Positions 13,171 through 24,160 of a stretch of DNA of 64,000 nucleotides are shown piece by piece. The position numbers were made by a program, and so were the translations under genes. The DNA comes from Plasmodium coatneyi (Eukaryota > Apicomplexa > Aconoidasida > Haemosporida > Plasmodiidae): assembly GCF_001680005.1 (NCBI RefSeq), contig NC_033568.1, positions 1,612,001 to 1,676,000 on the forward strand, in the 5' to 3' direction. Below the pieces are notes generated by a model. It had not been told where the DNA came from and ran no database searches. It saw only the letters and a program-made list of their open reading frames with translations. Numbering within the stretch: the stretch's first letter is position 1; every line of letters begins with the position of its first letter.

Positions 13171-16100
13171 ATGGAGGTTCCCAGGACCGAGTGGGAAGAC
13201 AGACAGTACCATTTGGAGAGCATAATAAAAAAGCAGTTTTACAACAACCATGATGACATAAAACCGGGTGATCAAAACGTTGGAGGATTCATTTCGAGGA
13301 AGAAATACAAACTGGAAGAACCTTGTAAATGCTACAACTGTGAACACGTCATATTAGTTGTAACGGAATATATACAGAAGGAGTGTGTTCTAGATCGTTA
13401 TGTTTTAGCTTATAAGAATTTGCTTGAAAATGTAGACACCTATGTTCACGAAATTAGGAACAAATCTGACATCGACCATATTGTGTATAATAATTTTTTG
13501 CCCAAAGATCATACACGTGGTCTGAAAAATGAAAATAAAAAATGTGCGCCATGCGGAACGTCTGTGGGAGAGGACCACCAAGACGTGGAGATGGAAACCT
13601 ACACCATTTCTACGATCATGACTATAAGGACAAAAATATTGAATGCCCTGCCGATGTTAAAAGGGGTTTTAAAAAAACTGTCCCATGATGAGCACAGCCA
13701 TTATTATATAAGCAGCAGGGTTGGCATTATCGAGAGGGTGAAAAATAAGATACACAGTTATGTCATGAGGAGAAGGAAGGACTGCACTTATGAGGGTGTG
13801 CAAATGAGGGGCGGGAATGGCAGTCAAGCGTGCTTATACGCTTCACCGAAGGATTGTAGCGACAGTTACGATGGGATGGGCTGCCAGGACTACACCGACA
13901 GTGGTGAAGATCGCATTAATCACGACCATCACTACGATCACGATGATCACGATGATCACGATGACCATTTCAACAACCTGGAGGAGCAACCTCAGCACAC
14001 GCGTGATGCGTGGTCCTGTCCCCAAAGGGGAGGCACACCGGATAAGGCGCTTCCACTCCGAGCAGACAGAAGGAACACAGTCTATTCAACCCGACTGAGG
14101 AAAGAAGCACCAGTAAAATTTTACGAAATAATTATTACAACGAATCAGAATTTGATAAGTCTGAGGAGCATTCACCTGTTGGTCGAAATGGTTAACCTCT
14201 TTCACAGCTACTTCACAAAATTCCTGTTGGAAAAAAAAAAAAATGAAAAGATAAACTTCATGCAGCTCTATCAGCTGAGGAGGGAGGAGTACACATTCTG
14301 TGACGAATCAAATTACCTCCTATTTTATAACTTCCTTTTGGGAAAATTGAAAAAAAAAAAAAAAAAAAAAAAAAGAGGAAATCGCCATACAGGAAGGCAA
14401 ACATACTGGTGTGGAGAAATCCCAAGGGTCGGATTACAATGAGAGGATGTCCTACGGGTCGGACAATAGCACAAGTTTTGAATGCGAAAGTGGGGGAGAC
14501 GGTTCGAATGTGGAGGTGCACACTCAGATGGGGGTAAGGGCCTCCCCCAATAAGAGCTACACACACTTGGGCAGTTATTACGACAACGGGGACACTGTTT
14601 ATACGAAGCGGATCGGAGATTGCACACAGAGGAGCGAAGATTTTGCGATTCTAAACGGAGGGGGTGAAATTCGTGGTGCGGATTACACGAATCGGGTGAG
14701 TGATAGTGGTGGTCGTGTAGTTCAGTGGGGCACCCATGATGAGGAGTGTCTCCACCAGGGGGAGTACTACCCATGTGAGGATGTTAGTTATGCCGATCGT
14801 ACTGATGAGGTGGACTGCCCCCCCGTGGAAGAGTTGCAAGGGGGAAGCACCCTTGGTGAGAAAGAAACCGAAGAAATGGAAAGTTATATAAAGCACATCC
14901 TTTCGTGCATCGTGGGAGAGGGAGACACCTACTTGAACATCGAACTGCTGTTCACCCTGCATACCTTTCAGCTGAGTTACCTATTCAATGTGTTAAAAAA
15001 GATCATATTAGGGAAGGATCTGAAAAATGAATACCTGGTAATGCTAACCTACTGTGGGTATAAAATCCAAAACATGGAAATTATCGAATACTGCTTTTGG
15101 AAGTTGGTACGTATTTTTGAAAGTGAGGAATTGCCAGAGTGTTGGATCGTAGTGGATGATAAGGCGAACAGTCAGGTGAAGAAAAAATACAACGAAATGA
15201 GAGATAATTTAAGGGTGATGAAACAGAGGATGAGAGAAGCAGAGGTGGAGATGAATAAAAAGAAGCAGGGATGTCTTTCCCAGGGGAATGGCCTCTACGT
15301 TGATTACCACGGTGGGAATTATGACAGGCACCACTACGATGGAACGTTTTACGGAGCACTAAATATTTTCAAACCGAATAATCACTACCACATGTGTAAC
15401 AACATCACGGAGGTAGACATGAACAAAGGGAATTTACATTTTAACAAAAATTTAATTGACAAGAAAATTTTTTCCCCATTTATCGAAAAAACGAAAAAAG
15501 AATTTCATCACTATAATGACATTCCAAAGGGATACGTCATAAACGAAATACAAAGGCTGCGAAATTTTAGCGACTACTACTCCTGTTGCTATATTTTAAA
15601 AACCAATCAGAAGAAAAAAATTCTGATGGGGTTTAAAAAAAAAGGAGAAAATAAAGTTTACCTGTACAGATATGATAAGAATATTAAAAAAAGTTACAAA
15701 GCAGGGGAAAAAAACAACCCCTTTTTCAACATTTCCGGTTTTTTAGGAATTTTAATTTGTAATTTTACAGGCATGAAAATTAAAATATATGACAATGGCA
15801 TAACGGAAAAATATGCTCATTTTTTTCCTTCTTTTGAAAGAAAAAATATAATTTCCATAAGTTTTGAGTCAAATATAATAAGTGAACTGCCAAGACATTT
15901 TATGTGCAATATTTACAAGCTTAATAAAGACGTTAAAATTATTTACGAAAATAAATGTCCAGTTTGGAATGATGAGAAGGAGATTTATGAATTGCCCTTT
16001 TACGGAAGAGTTAAATTAGCAAGTGCGAAAAATTTGCAATTAATTTTAAAAAAATGTGTAATTTCCAATTCAAGGAAGGCTTCCTTTGTAGGAAAAACCA

Positions 16101-16504
16101 TAAACGATGTTATTGAGTATGTCAGCAGTGACTCCTTCAGGGGGGATTCCCAAGTGGCTAGCACGTGTACCGGACGGGGAACAGATGGTAACCCTGAGGA
16201 GGGACTTCCAACGTGTGGACTCCCCTCTCATTCTCCCTACGAAGGGAGCTACACCGGGGAGGGGGACGCAATAAAAAAACACGTGCTCAGGAAAAAGTTC
16301 CCCTTTGATGTGATCACAAATAATTTTAAAAAAAAAGAAGAAGAAAATTTTGAAATTGTGAACAACGATGAAGAGGAAATATTTTTAATTTTTGGGAAGA
16401 ACTCAAAGGATTACTTTACGCTTGATTTTCGCCACCCCTTGTCTTCCTTCGAGGCGTTTTCCATCGCCATTTCGTCTTTGCTGAAGAAGAAGGCCGTTTC
16501 GTAG
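13171..16504 (+). CDS. Tubby C-terminal domain protein, frame broken at one poly-A run
   Basis: Two frames (13171-14442 and the frame ending at 16504) meet at an A25 run and together give about 1,110 residues from the ATG at 13171. The C-terminal third (about 798-1,110) is a tubby domain: FLGILICNFTGMKIKIYDNG, then PVWNDEKEIYELPFYGRVK (about 930-955) and the closing FTLDFRHPLSSFEAFSIAIS (about 1,086-1,105). Tubby domains bind phosphatidylinositol 4,5-bisphosphate and link membrane to cargo or nucleus; that role here is inference. The N-terminal half is unrecognised; it has a CKCYNC patch and an Asp/His repeat near residues 250-267. A helical stretch around residues 575-640 may be a LisH/CTLH-like segment, not confirmed. 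No signal peptide. Identity of the C-terminal domain is strong; the N-terminal function is unknown. Confidence 0.87.
14350..14374 (+). repeat. Poly-A run (25) at the tubby-gene frame break
   Basis: The upstream frame (frame 1) ends soon after the run at 14442. The downstream frame (frame 2) reads EEIAIQEGKHTGVEKSQG directly out of the run into the rest of the protein. One base fewer joins them. Confidence 0.85.
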
Positions 16505-17019
16505 GCCCTCCCACGGTTTGGGCAGGAGCTGATTTGCCCAACAGTCGATTTGGTCTTCCCTTCAAAACTTCCCCTTGTTTTTGTGTCTACCGCAGTTTTG
16601 TTTGATTTGTGCCGTGTGTATGCTGCACGTTGTGTAAATCACCTTACCCTTACTGTGTGTTTTTTCTTTTTTTTGTTTCTCCAGCCCGTTTAACTCGTTC
16701 AGTCGTGCCGCTACGACATCTTTTTCGAGTAGCAAAACGGTTTGAATTAAAAAAGAAAAATTGAGAAGAGGCTGCTTTATGCGATGTGCGGATCGGGTTT
16801 TAATGGCCGTCTTGCCCGTCAGGAACACGGGAACGGTTACAATTAGGATTATTCGACTTGCTACTAAGCTGAAATCGCCTAGGTGGTGATGAGAATAATT
16901 TTACACATGCTGTCCATCCAGAAAAACGGTGTGGAAGTGGAGGTATATATGCGTGGGAAGTGATACAGAGCAAATCACTTCACACATTTATATCCGCATA
17001 TGGGGGTCTGAGGAAAAAA
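16505..17019. other. Intergenic between convergent 3' ends (tubby gene, Y14)
   Basis: About 0.5 kb lying 3' of both neighbours. It contains short T runs and no coding signal that I can see, so it is probably untranslated tails and terminators. Confidence 0.5.
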
Positions 17020-17735
17020 TCAATTCTTATTTTTCTCCTGAACGAATGCCCAATCTACGTGAATTTCCTGATTGAGCAACGTTCTGCCGTCCATTTCTGG
17101 AAAAAAAAAAAAAAAAAAAAAAAAAAGAAATTTACGTATAACCAGACTGCAGTACAGGTTCAGGAGAACCACACGTGGACCTAATTTCAGCGTGTAACAC
17201 TACGAACAGTGGTGAAATGAGTTATGTCCGATGCGGAAGTTGCGCCGATAAAGCGTTGTAATATATCGTGCGTGTCCTTGTGAAGAATGTGCTTACCATC
17301 AATGGCCCTTTTCGCATCCACAAAATTTTCAAATTCGAGAAATGCATAGCCCTTTAAAAAACCCGTCCGTCTGTCCAAGTTTAAATGCAAATTTTTTATC
17401 TGTCCATATTTTTCAAAAATGTCTTTTATGTAGTCTTCCCTTGCTTCTCCGTGGATGTTCGTAATGATGATAATCCACCCTTCAATGGCTGCCGTAAAAA
17501 AAAAAAAAAAAAATACTCCCATTACATGTGCTGCAGGTACATATGGTCTTTAATTCCTCCACGCGTTGGAACAAAAACTCCGAATAGTGAACTCATTTCA
17601 AATTGATGAAAGTTGGTAAATCCCACAACGACATCGATCTAGGAGCATGTGTGTAATTATATCTCCCCTTTTCTCTTTCTTACACTTTGCGGGAACTTCA
17701 TCCTTTTTAAAAACATTTAAATCACCTTCGTTCAT
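17020..17735 (-). CDS. RBM8A: RNA-binding protein 8A / Y14, exon junction complex core (three exons)
   Basis: Reassembled by eye. Exon 1 is 17735-17684 (ATG; 52 bp) ending before GTAAGA; exon 2 is 17488-17297 ending before GTAAGC; exon 3 is 17096-17020 ending in TGA. Introns are 195 and 200 bp, phases fit, and the total is 106 residues. The product has the Y14 hallmarks: KSIEGWIIIITNIH (RNP2), IKNLHLNLDRRTGFLKGYAF (RNP1 block), and after the second splice RAIDEMDGRTLLNQEIHVDW. By family knowledge Y14 pairs with MAGOH and clamps eIF4A3 onto spliced mRNA. The short N-terminal tail and the lack of a long C-terminal RS tail are visible. Intron 2 carries the T-rich tract before its acceptor that makes the last exon hard to spot. 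Assignment is strong; exon 1 rests on the GTAAG donor, phase and the KSIEGW match. Confidence 0.9.
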
Positions 17736-18256
17736 TTTTTTTTTTTTTTTCCTTTTTTTTGCTGACCTGTTCATGCACTTTTACTGAAAATGTTCAGAAA
17801 AAAAAAAAAAAGGAAATTAAGAAATGAAAAAACAAGAATGGGGAATACTGTCCTAAGTAGGTGTCCTTCTTATACGAGTGAAGCAACTTCACGTTCCACG
17901 TTTCTTCAATTTAATTTGCGACTCAAAGCATAACACGAGAAGGATGTTCACTTTTGTGAAAACAACGCCATGTAAGGGTTAACGTGTACATAAATGGATG
18001 ATAGCGTCCCTAGGCAAATTCGAAGTGGTTGGCAGTTTAGCAACCAGGCAGTCGCCCATGAACTGACGAACGTATGTAACGTGTGTGATGCACATTCTAC
18101 GCATGTTTTCAACTGACACGCAGAACGGAGGCATAATTTCGTCGTGACAACGTTCGCATAATCATAAAAAAACGGAAGGAAACATTCACCACGCGGGAGT
18201 TCCCGCTTCGTTCACTTACCTAGCTTTGCCGCTATTTTCCGTGCCCCTATTTATCC
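17736..18256. promoter_or_regulatory. Divergent 5' region, Y14 / decayed locus
   Basis: About 0.5 kb directly upstream of the Y14 ATG on one side and of the 18257 ATG on the other. A T run abuts the Y14 start and an A13 run follows near 17800. No ORF or recognised motif. Confidence 0.5.
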
Positions 18257-20903
18257 ATGAGATGGCTAGTAATTTTCTTGTCAACTGCAATTGTGCTCGT
18301 TTCAACTCTCTTAATAGTCCTGCTATTATTTAAAAAGCCCTTGCAAGTTGGAAGAAACTTCGTTTGGAGTAACTGCGTCGTTTTTTCCCTATCTATCAGT
18401 ACAAAAAAGCTTAGTATTAGTGAAATCCTCGTGGATATAAAATATTAAAAAAATGCGCTGCGCGTACATATGAACGACGTAAAATTTGTTTTTGCAAAAT
18501 GGTCCATTCGGTGTCGAGTGGGAAATTTTTTTCTTCACGGTTCATGTGAAAGTGGAAAAAAGGGGTAAAAAAAAAGGCCGTTTTTTTTTCGGACCTCCCC
18601 AGAAAGGGAAAGGAAAATAGTGGGGGTGCTACTAATAGAGGGAAGAAGTTTCTCCTCCGTGTGCCCAAGTTATTTCTCCACATTTTGAACTTAATAGATG
18701 TTCACATAGAAAGATGTGCCATTTGCTCATGCAAAAGTATTTGCAACAGAATGGGAAGCAGTGTGCTCATCAAAATGAGACCACGGCGATTGGGAAGGGG
18801 GATAGCCAAAGAGACACAACAGATGGTGCCACGACGCAAGGGAGGAAACAGAACTTTACCACGGCAGCGATTGAAGTAGTTCTGTCAAATGTGTACATAA
18901 CGAAAAATAGAAAAATAGAGACCACATCGTCATTTTTTGCAACGACCGCCAGGCATGCACCATTTCGTGTGGGAATTTCCAGACATGCTACGATTATGAG
19001 CGGAGGAGTGTTTCCGTGAAGGGGGTGTTCATCCTGCGCATTCATTTTTATTTAATCTAACTGTACGAATTTTTTTTTTTTTTTCAAGAAATGTGTACTA
19101 TCAAAAGGGGGCCAAAAAATGGAAGACGTCTCCTCCTCAAGTGTTTAACTCTTTGGACAATTTTGTTAACAGAGTTACTTTGCACATAGAGGTGGTGAAG
19201 CTATACATGAAGGAGAAGGACACAACCCCGTTTTTATGTCTCCTAATGGATGACCTTTCTTTGGAAAAAGGTGGATCACCCAATTTAGTTTGTTCAAGGG
19301 TAGAACGTCTTAACTTGTTGGCTGTGGAGGATGGGAACTGTTACGTTTTTACTGCGGATGATATGATTATTTGTGTGGAAGTGGGCCGAAGTGGAAAAAG
19401 TGGCAACGATGAGAAGGGGGACCTTTCTTCCTTCACCCAGGAGGGAAGTACCCATGGAGAAGCAGCCCATCCTACAAACACCTTTACATCATTAAATGTC
19501 AAATTAAGAATTCACATTGATTGTGAAAAATTATTTTTGAATTTAAATTCCGTATGACCTTTGATTTATTTTAATTTTGTGAAGAATTTTTTTGATGTCC
19601 TCCAATTGGGGAAAGAAATGAATAGGTCTGCCAAGTTGCGCAGAGGGGGGGAAACACTTAACTGGAGTGGAAACAACGAAGGGGAGACCTACCCACATAA
19701 TGCCAACAGCTCAGATGAGAGAAAAAAGGGAAAATGCAAAATGAAGGATGAAAAGGAAGGAAGCGCAGCTAAGAAGAAAAACTTTAACCTTCACGTATGT
19801 GCAAAAGATATATGTTGCAAATTTCGCAACAACGGAAATTTAGTGGTGTTAAATTTGGACCCCCTAGATGAAGATTTTGAAAAAACGTTTGTGTTAACTT
19901 CCAGCAGGTTGAATCTCCACTTAGAGAAGCGTTCATTCCATTTTTCTGCTCAAAACGTCCAGGTGCTTAACTCTAGTGGAAGATTTACCTGCTCCGTTCA
20001 TAATTTTCCCATTTGTAAAATGCACATGGAATATTTTTTTGAAGTGAAAAAGGTTTTTTTTTATTTTCCCCTGATGGAGTTACTAACCGTGGGTGTAGTT
20101 AACTTTGTGTTGGAGTGTCTGAGACAGGCAAACCACTCAACATTGTTGCAGGTAAGGTTTGCTTGGTGAAAGGGAGAAAAATACGAGGAAAGATTAACCG
20201 TGCACTATGGTGTGTTCTTCTGTGTAACGTACATGTTCTACTGGACAGGTTTTTGCATTTGTCACCATGGGGAATGCCTCTTCCGGTTAAGTGATGTCTT
20301 TTTTGCTCACCTCTTCGCCCCTTTCACCTGGCTTATTCGCTCACACGGTTTGCGACCCTGCCTAACCGCTCTTGTAGACGCATCGGAGGAAGAGTAGAAG
20401 GCGCGCACGAAATGGTATGACACAGTATCCTTGCCCTTTTGCGTGTGGTGGTGAAGAGGGCCTTGCATTTCTTAGAAAAAAAAAAAATAGCAAAATGGCT
20501 AGTTGTATATATCCGTGTAGCTCCCCATTTTGCTGACTTGTTCAGGCGATTGTGTCGATTTTTCATTGGCTAGTCAGCACTATTCACCCGTTTTGGAAAA
20601 AAAAAAAAAATTGCAAATTATGACTCTTTTTTTTTTTTTTTATGCACAATTCAGATTGTGAAGTTGAACATAAGTCAGTTCAGGGAAGAAAAAAAAATGA
20701 CCTATTTGAAGAAGACATTGAAGAAGTATAAAAGGCATATTTTGAAAAGTGTAAAAAAACAAATGGTGGAAAAAAACGCGAAAAAAGGAAAAAAAAAGGG
20801 AAAAAAAAAAAAAAGAAAGAAAAACGAAAAAAAAAATACAAAAGGCAAAGGCAAACATACACGCGTGGAACACATTCATTCCCTGGCCTATGTTTACAGG
20901 TAG
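18257..20903 (+). pseudogene. Disrupted gene resembling the N-terminus of a bridge-like lipid transfer protein (Hobbit/SABRE/FMP27 type)
   Basis: Starts with an N-terminal membrane helix (MRWLVIFLSTAIVLVSTLLI), then short beta-rich repeats such as LRVHMNDVKFVFAKWS, FLLRVPKLFLHILNLIDVHI, VTLHIEVVKLYMK and MEYFFEVKKVFFYFPL. The helix-plus-ladder layout recalls the chorein/BLTP2 family; this is a tentative resemblance. The frame is broken: TAA at 18446-18448 with coding-like sequence resuming in the same frame, a frame change near 18550, another in 18700-18720, and TGA at 19555-19557 inside a continuous-looking segment. One good splice pair survives: donor after CAG at 20151 (GTAAGG) and acceptor before 20655, phase 0 on both sides, leading to a Lys-rich tail ending at 20903. 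A further intron with a CTAAC branch-like site and a T tract probably ends near 19088. The product would be far shorter than full BLTP2 proteins. It could be a recent pseudogene, a low-quality stretch of sequence, or a lineage-specific protein that I mis-parse. Confidence 0.5.
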
Positions 20904-21213
20904 GGGGGGCCCTAACTACGCGAAGATTTTTGGACTTCCTAAAATGGGGGAAAACAAATTCGCGCCGAGCCAACGAGAGGGCTGCGGAAAGATAGGGGTG
21001 GAATCCACGTCGAATGTTTTTACTTTTTGTTTTTCTTGAGAAAATTCAAAACGTCCTTTTGTATCGATTCCTGCGGGACGGGTGGGGTGAAAGTTGGTAA
21101 ACGTGTGTGCAAACTAAATGTAGCAAGATGTAACGTACAGGTGGACTACACAGTAGAGTGTAGGCCTATGGGCGTGAGGACTATCACGTGTTTTTTTTTT
21201 TTTTTTTTTTTTC
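20904..21213. other. Intergenic between convergent 3' ends
   Basis: About 310 bp between the decayed locus and RBM28. It ends in a T22 run abutting the RBM28 stop. I see no gene. Confidence 0.5.
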
Positions 21214-24160
21214 TCATTTCCTTACAATATCTTTATCCTTTTTGGTTGCAGATTTTTTCCCGGCCTTTTTGATTAACTTCTTGCTTGTCTTTTTTTTTGT
21301 ATTTTCTTCTTTTTCCCCGATTTGGAAGGAGACTTTCTTTTTTTTGCTCGCCTCCTTGGAATGAGCACCCTGGTTGGGGTTCTTTTCCTTCAACTTCAAG
21401 TTTGATTTTTTCTTCGTTGCGCTGATTTTGTGTGCGCTATTCGTTTGGGCGTTTTTTTTTTCCTGCCCAGTTGTCACATTGGACTGTTGCACATGGACTG
21501 ATGATGTGTTTTTAATTACATGAGCGATGTTTGTGTTTTCGTTTTGCATTCTTAGAAGGCGTCTTTTTTCCCGTTGCCTTCTTCCTCTGCTTTCTTTTTT
21601 TTTCTTTTTTTTAATAGTCTTTTTGGTGGGCGAGTTCGTTTCCGCTCCATTTTTTTGCCTTATATGATTTAAAAATTTTTCTTCTTTTAATTTTTTGATA
21701 TGCACCATTCGTATGTCTTCAATACAGTAATCGACATACATGATGTTTTTATTTTTGCGAATTGTTTGGAACTTTTTTTTGTAGATTATTTCGTTAATCA
21801 GTTCGTAAATATTCCTATTTTGGAGAAAGTGAATTATTTGCTTGGCATGTTCATGTTTGTTAATGTCGATGAAGCATATCAAATTTTGTCCACTTTTGTT
21901 GTTACTCTTTTTATCTTTTAATTTTTTATTTTTTTCCTCATTTTGCGCTAGTTCTTTTTGCTTTGTGTGATCTTTCATAATTTTCATTTTCTTAATAATT
22001 TCATTGGCTTTTTTGAAAGCTTCTTTTTTTTTTAAATTGTGTTTTTCCATAAATAGGGGGGTGAAATATTTCGTTATGAGTTGCCTGAATAAATTTTGTT
22101 CCAAAGAGGCTGGATAGTTGCGAACGTATATTCTGCACGGGTTTATCAGGAAATTTTTATTTTTTAAGAGCTGCTTTTTTTTTTCCATCAAGTCGTTGTT
22201 TCTTTTGATTATATTTTCTCCGAGGTGATCATTGTTTATGTCATTGTCCTCTACCAGGTGGATGTTATTGTTCAGTGTGTTTTTCTGTTTTTTTTTTTTT
22301 TTTTTCCTCTATAGGAATTTTTTTTTTATCCTTTATGGAGTCCTTACTAACTGCCCTTTTGATCATTAAATAATTATTTTTGAAAAACAAAATTTCGGCA
22401 TTTTTGCCACTGTTCTGATCTTTAAGCAGAATCTGTTTCATTCTTTCCTTTTTTTTCTTCTTCATGTTGTAAAATTTGTCAATTACGTTTTCCTCTTCGT
22501 CGTCCTCACCATCTTCCTGCTCCTTCTCATCGTGGTATTCGCCAATTTTTTTCAAAAATGTGTCTGCATCTTCTTTATACTTGAGCTTCACAAATGCGGA
22601 AATTTTTTTACCGTTGTTTCTGCACGTCCTTATGTAGACATAGTTTTTGCTGATGTTCTTGGTGACGTAGCTTTGCACTTCTTCGTCGGTGCTCCCCATC
22701 GGAATGTTCGTGATGAACAGCGTCTTCCCTTCCTCGACGTCGCTAGCGCGATCGTGCGGTCGCTGGTCGTGTTGCTCTTCATCGTCATCATCATCATCAA
22801 CATCATCGTCATCATCATCATCATCACGATCTTCATCGTCACGATCTTCGTCGTCTTCCTCCTCCTCACCTTCGTCTGTCTCATCGTTGCTTTCCTCTCC
22901 ATCGTTCGTGCCGTCTTCGCTACCCTCCCCATCGACCTCTTTGTCTGTCACTCCGTCCCTTACTTGATGGTTTTTCTCCCCATGGTCGGCAGCCTGCACA
23001 CCTAGCATCTTGAGGAGCCGTGGATTCTTATCCTCCTCTACGATTATGGTGCTTCCACACAGCTTGGATTTGTTCAACAGAAGCGCCTTCTTCACGTTTT
23101 CGTAACTGGAGAAGGTAACCAGGGCGTACCCCTGCTTTTTATTATCTTTCTTGGGAAAATAAATGGATGGATCCTTTTCTATATGTTTGAATAGCTTTTG
23201 TAAATTTTCTACATGGCACGTCCGTTTAATATTTTTTACGATAACTCTCTTGTTGTTTTTGTTGAAGTAGCACAGCTCATGAAAAAAAAAGACGTCTTTT
23301 TTTCCCTCATTTTTAACGTTATCTTCGAGGTAATTTAAAAAATTCTTTCTGTTAATATACTTGTAAAAATGGGCAGCGAATTTTAAATTTAAAAATTCAA
23401 TCGTGTAGACAAAGCAATTTTTACTTATTCCTTTATTTTTTTTGGACTTTTTTGCGATTATTTTTTTCCTCATTTTTTTATCTAAATTTTTGTTCTCTTT
23501 TTCAATATTCAGGACAATTTCTTCAAATTCTTTGAGTTTTTTTTCGGCCACTACTTGGACGTCATCTTCATCAGCATCACCATCACCGTCACTCTTTTGT
23601 GTGGCCTCTTCTGAATGGTCCTCGTCCTTATCAGTCTGGTCATTTTCTTTGGGATGGTTTTTCCCATCCGTGTCTTGGGATCCCACCTCCCTTTGGGACG
23701 TCTTCCTCTCTGCCTGATCATGCTCATCTAAGCATTTTACCAACAAGTGTCTATGCAGGAGGAAGATATTTTTCAAGTAGCTCAAGACGACTATGGTGTC
23801 CAAATCACAGTTGGTGTATAACTGGATGGAGTTCATGTGGTTAATCTTATGTCGTCTATATGTGATGGATATTAATTTTTTTTCGTTGTACTTTTTCCTG
23901 AAGGCAAATTCACATTTTATATTGCTGGTTTGTATTTTCTTATCGTGATATTTTTGAATAAAATTTTCTGCCTCCCGATCTGTTTTGAAGGAACAGATAG
24001 CACTCTTTGTGGTGTTGTTTTTATTTTTAAAGAAGAAATATTTCGTGCAGATTTTTTTAAACTCTTCCTCCAAGGGGGCTACGTCGTTTTCCCTAATATT
24101 TCGGACGAACACTTTGTGCCTATCAATTGGGGCGTTTTTCTTGTCGCTTCGCTTCGCCAT
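21214..24160 (-). CDS. RBM28/Nop4-like nucleolar RNA-binding protein, frame broken at one poly-A run
   Basis: ATG at 24160, stop at 21214; about 981 residues once the break at the A18 run (22288-22305) is bridged. At least four RRM folds are recognisable: HKVFVRNIREND (residue 15 on), KRVIVKNIKRT (about 300), KTLFITNIPMGS (about 480) and PCRIYVRNYPAS (about 672). Acidic Asp/Glu linkers lie between and a Lys/Arg-rich tail follows. This layout matches RBM28/Nop4, which binds pre-rRNA for 60S subunit assembly in the nucleolus. After the run, the continuing frame KQKNTLNNNIHLVEDNDINN leads directly into the fourth RRM, so both halves belong together. It is divergent to BOP1, another 60S factor. 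Other multi-RRM nucleolar proteins are possible; RBM28/Nop4 is the best fit. Confidence 0.83.
22288..22305 (-). repeat. Poly-A run (18) at the RBM28 frame break
   Basis: The upstream frame exits as KKKKKTEKHTEQ and stops. One base fewer gives KKKKKQKNTLNNN, which continues into the fourth RRM. Confidence 0.82.

Noticed and set aside
18446..19557. Selenocysteine or stop-codon readthrough in the decayed locus
   Set aside because: One break is TAA and others are frame changes; no SECIS-like hairpin was seen. Decay or error is simpler.
20200..20397. 65-codon ORF MHYGVFFCVTYMF
   Set aside because: Lies wholly inside the intron 20152-20654, whose splice sites join coding segments in phase.
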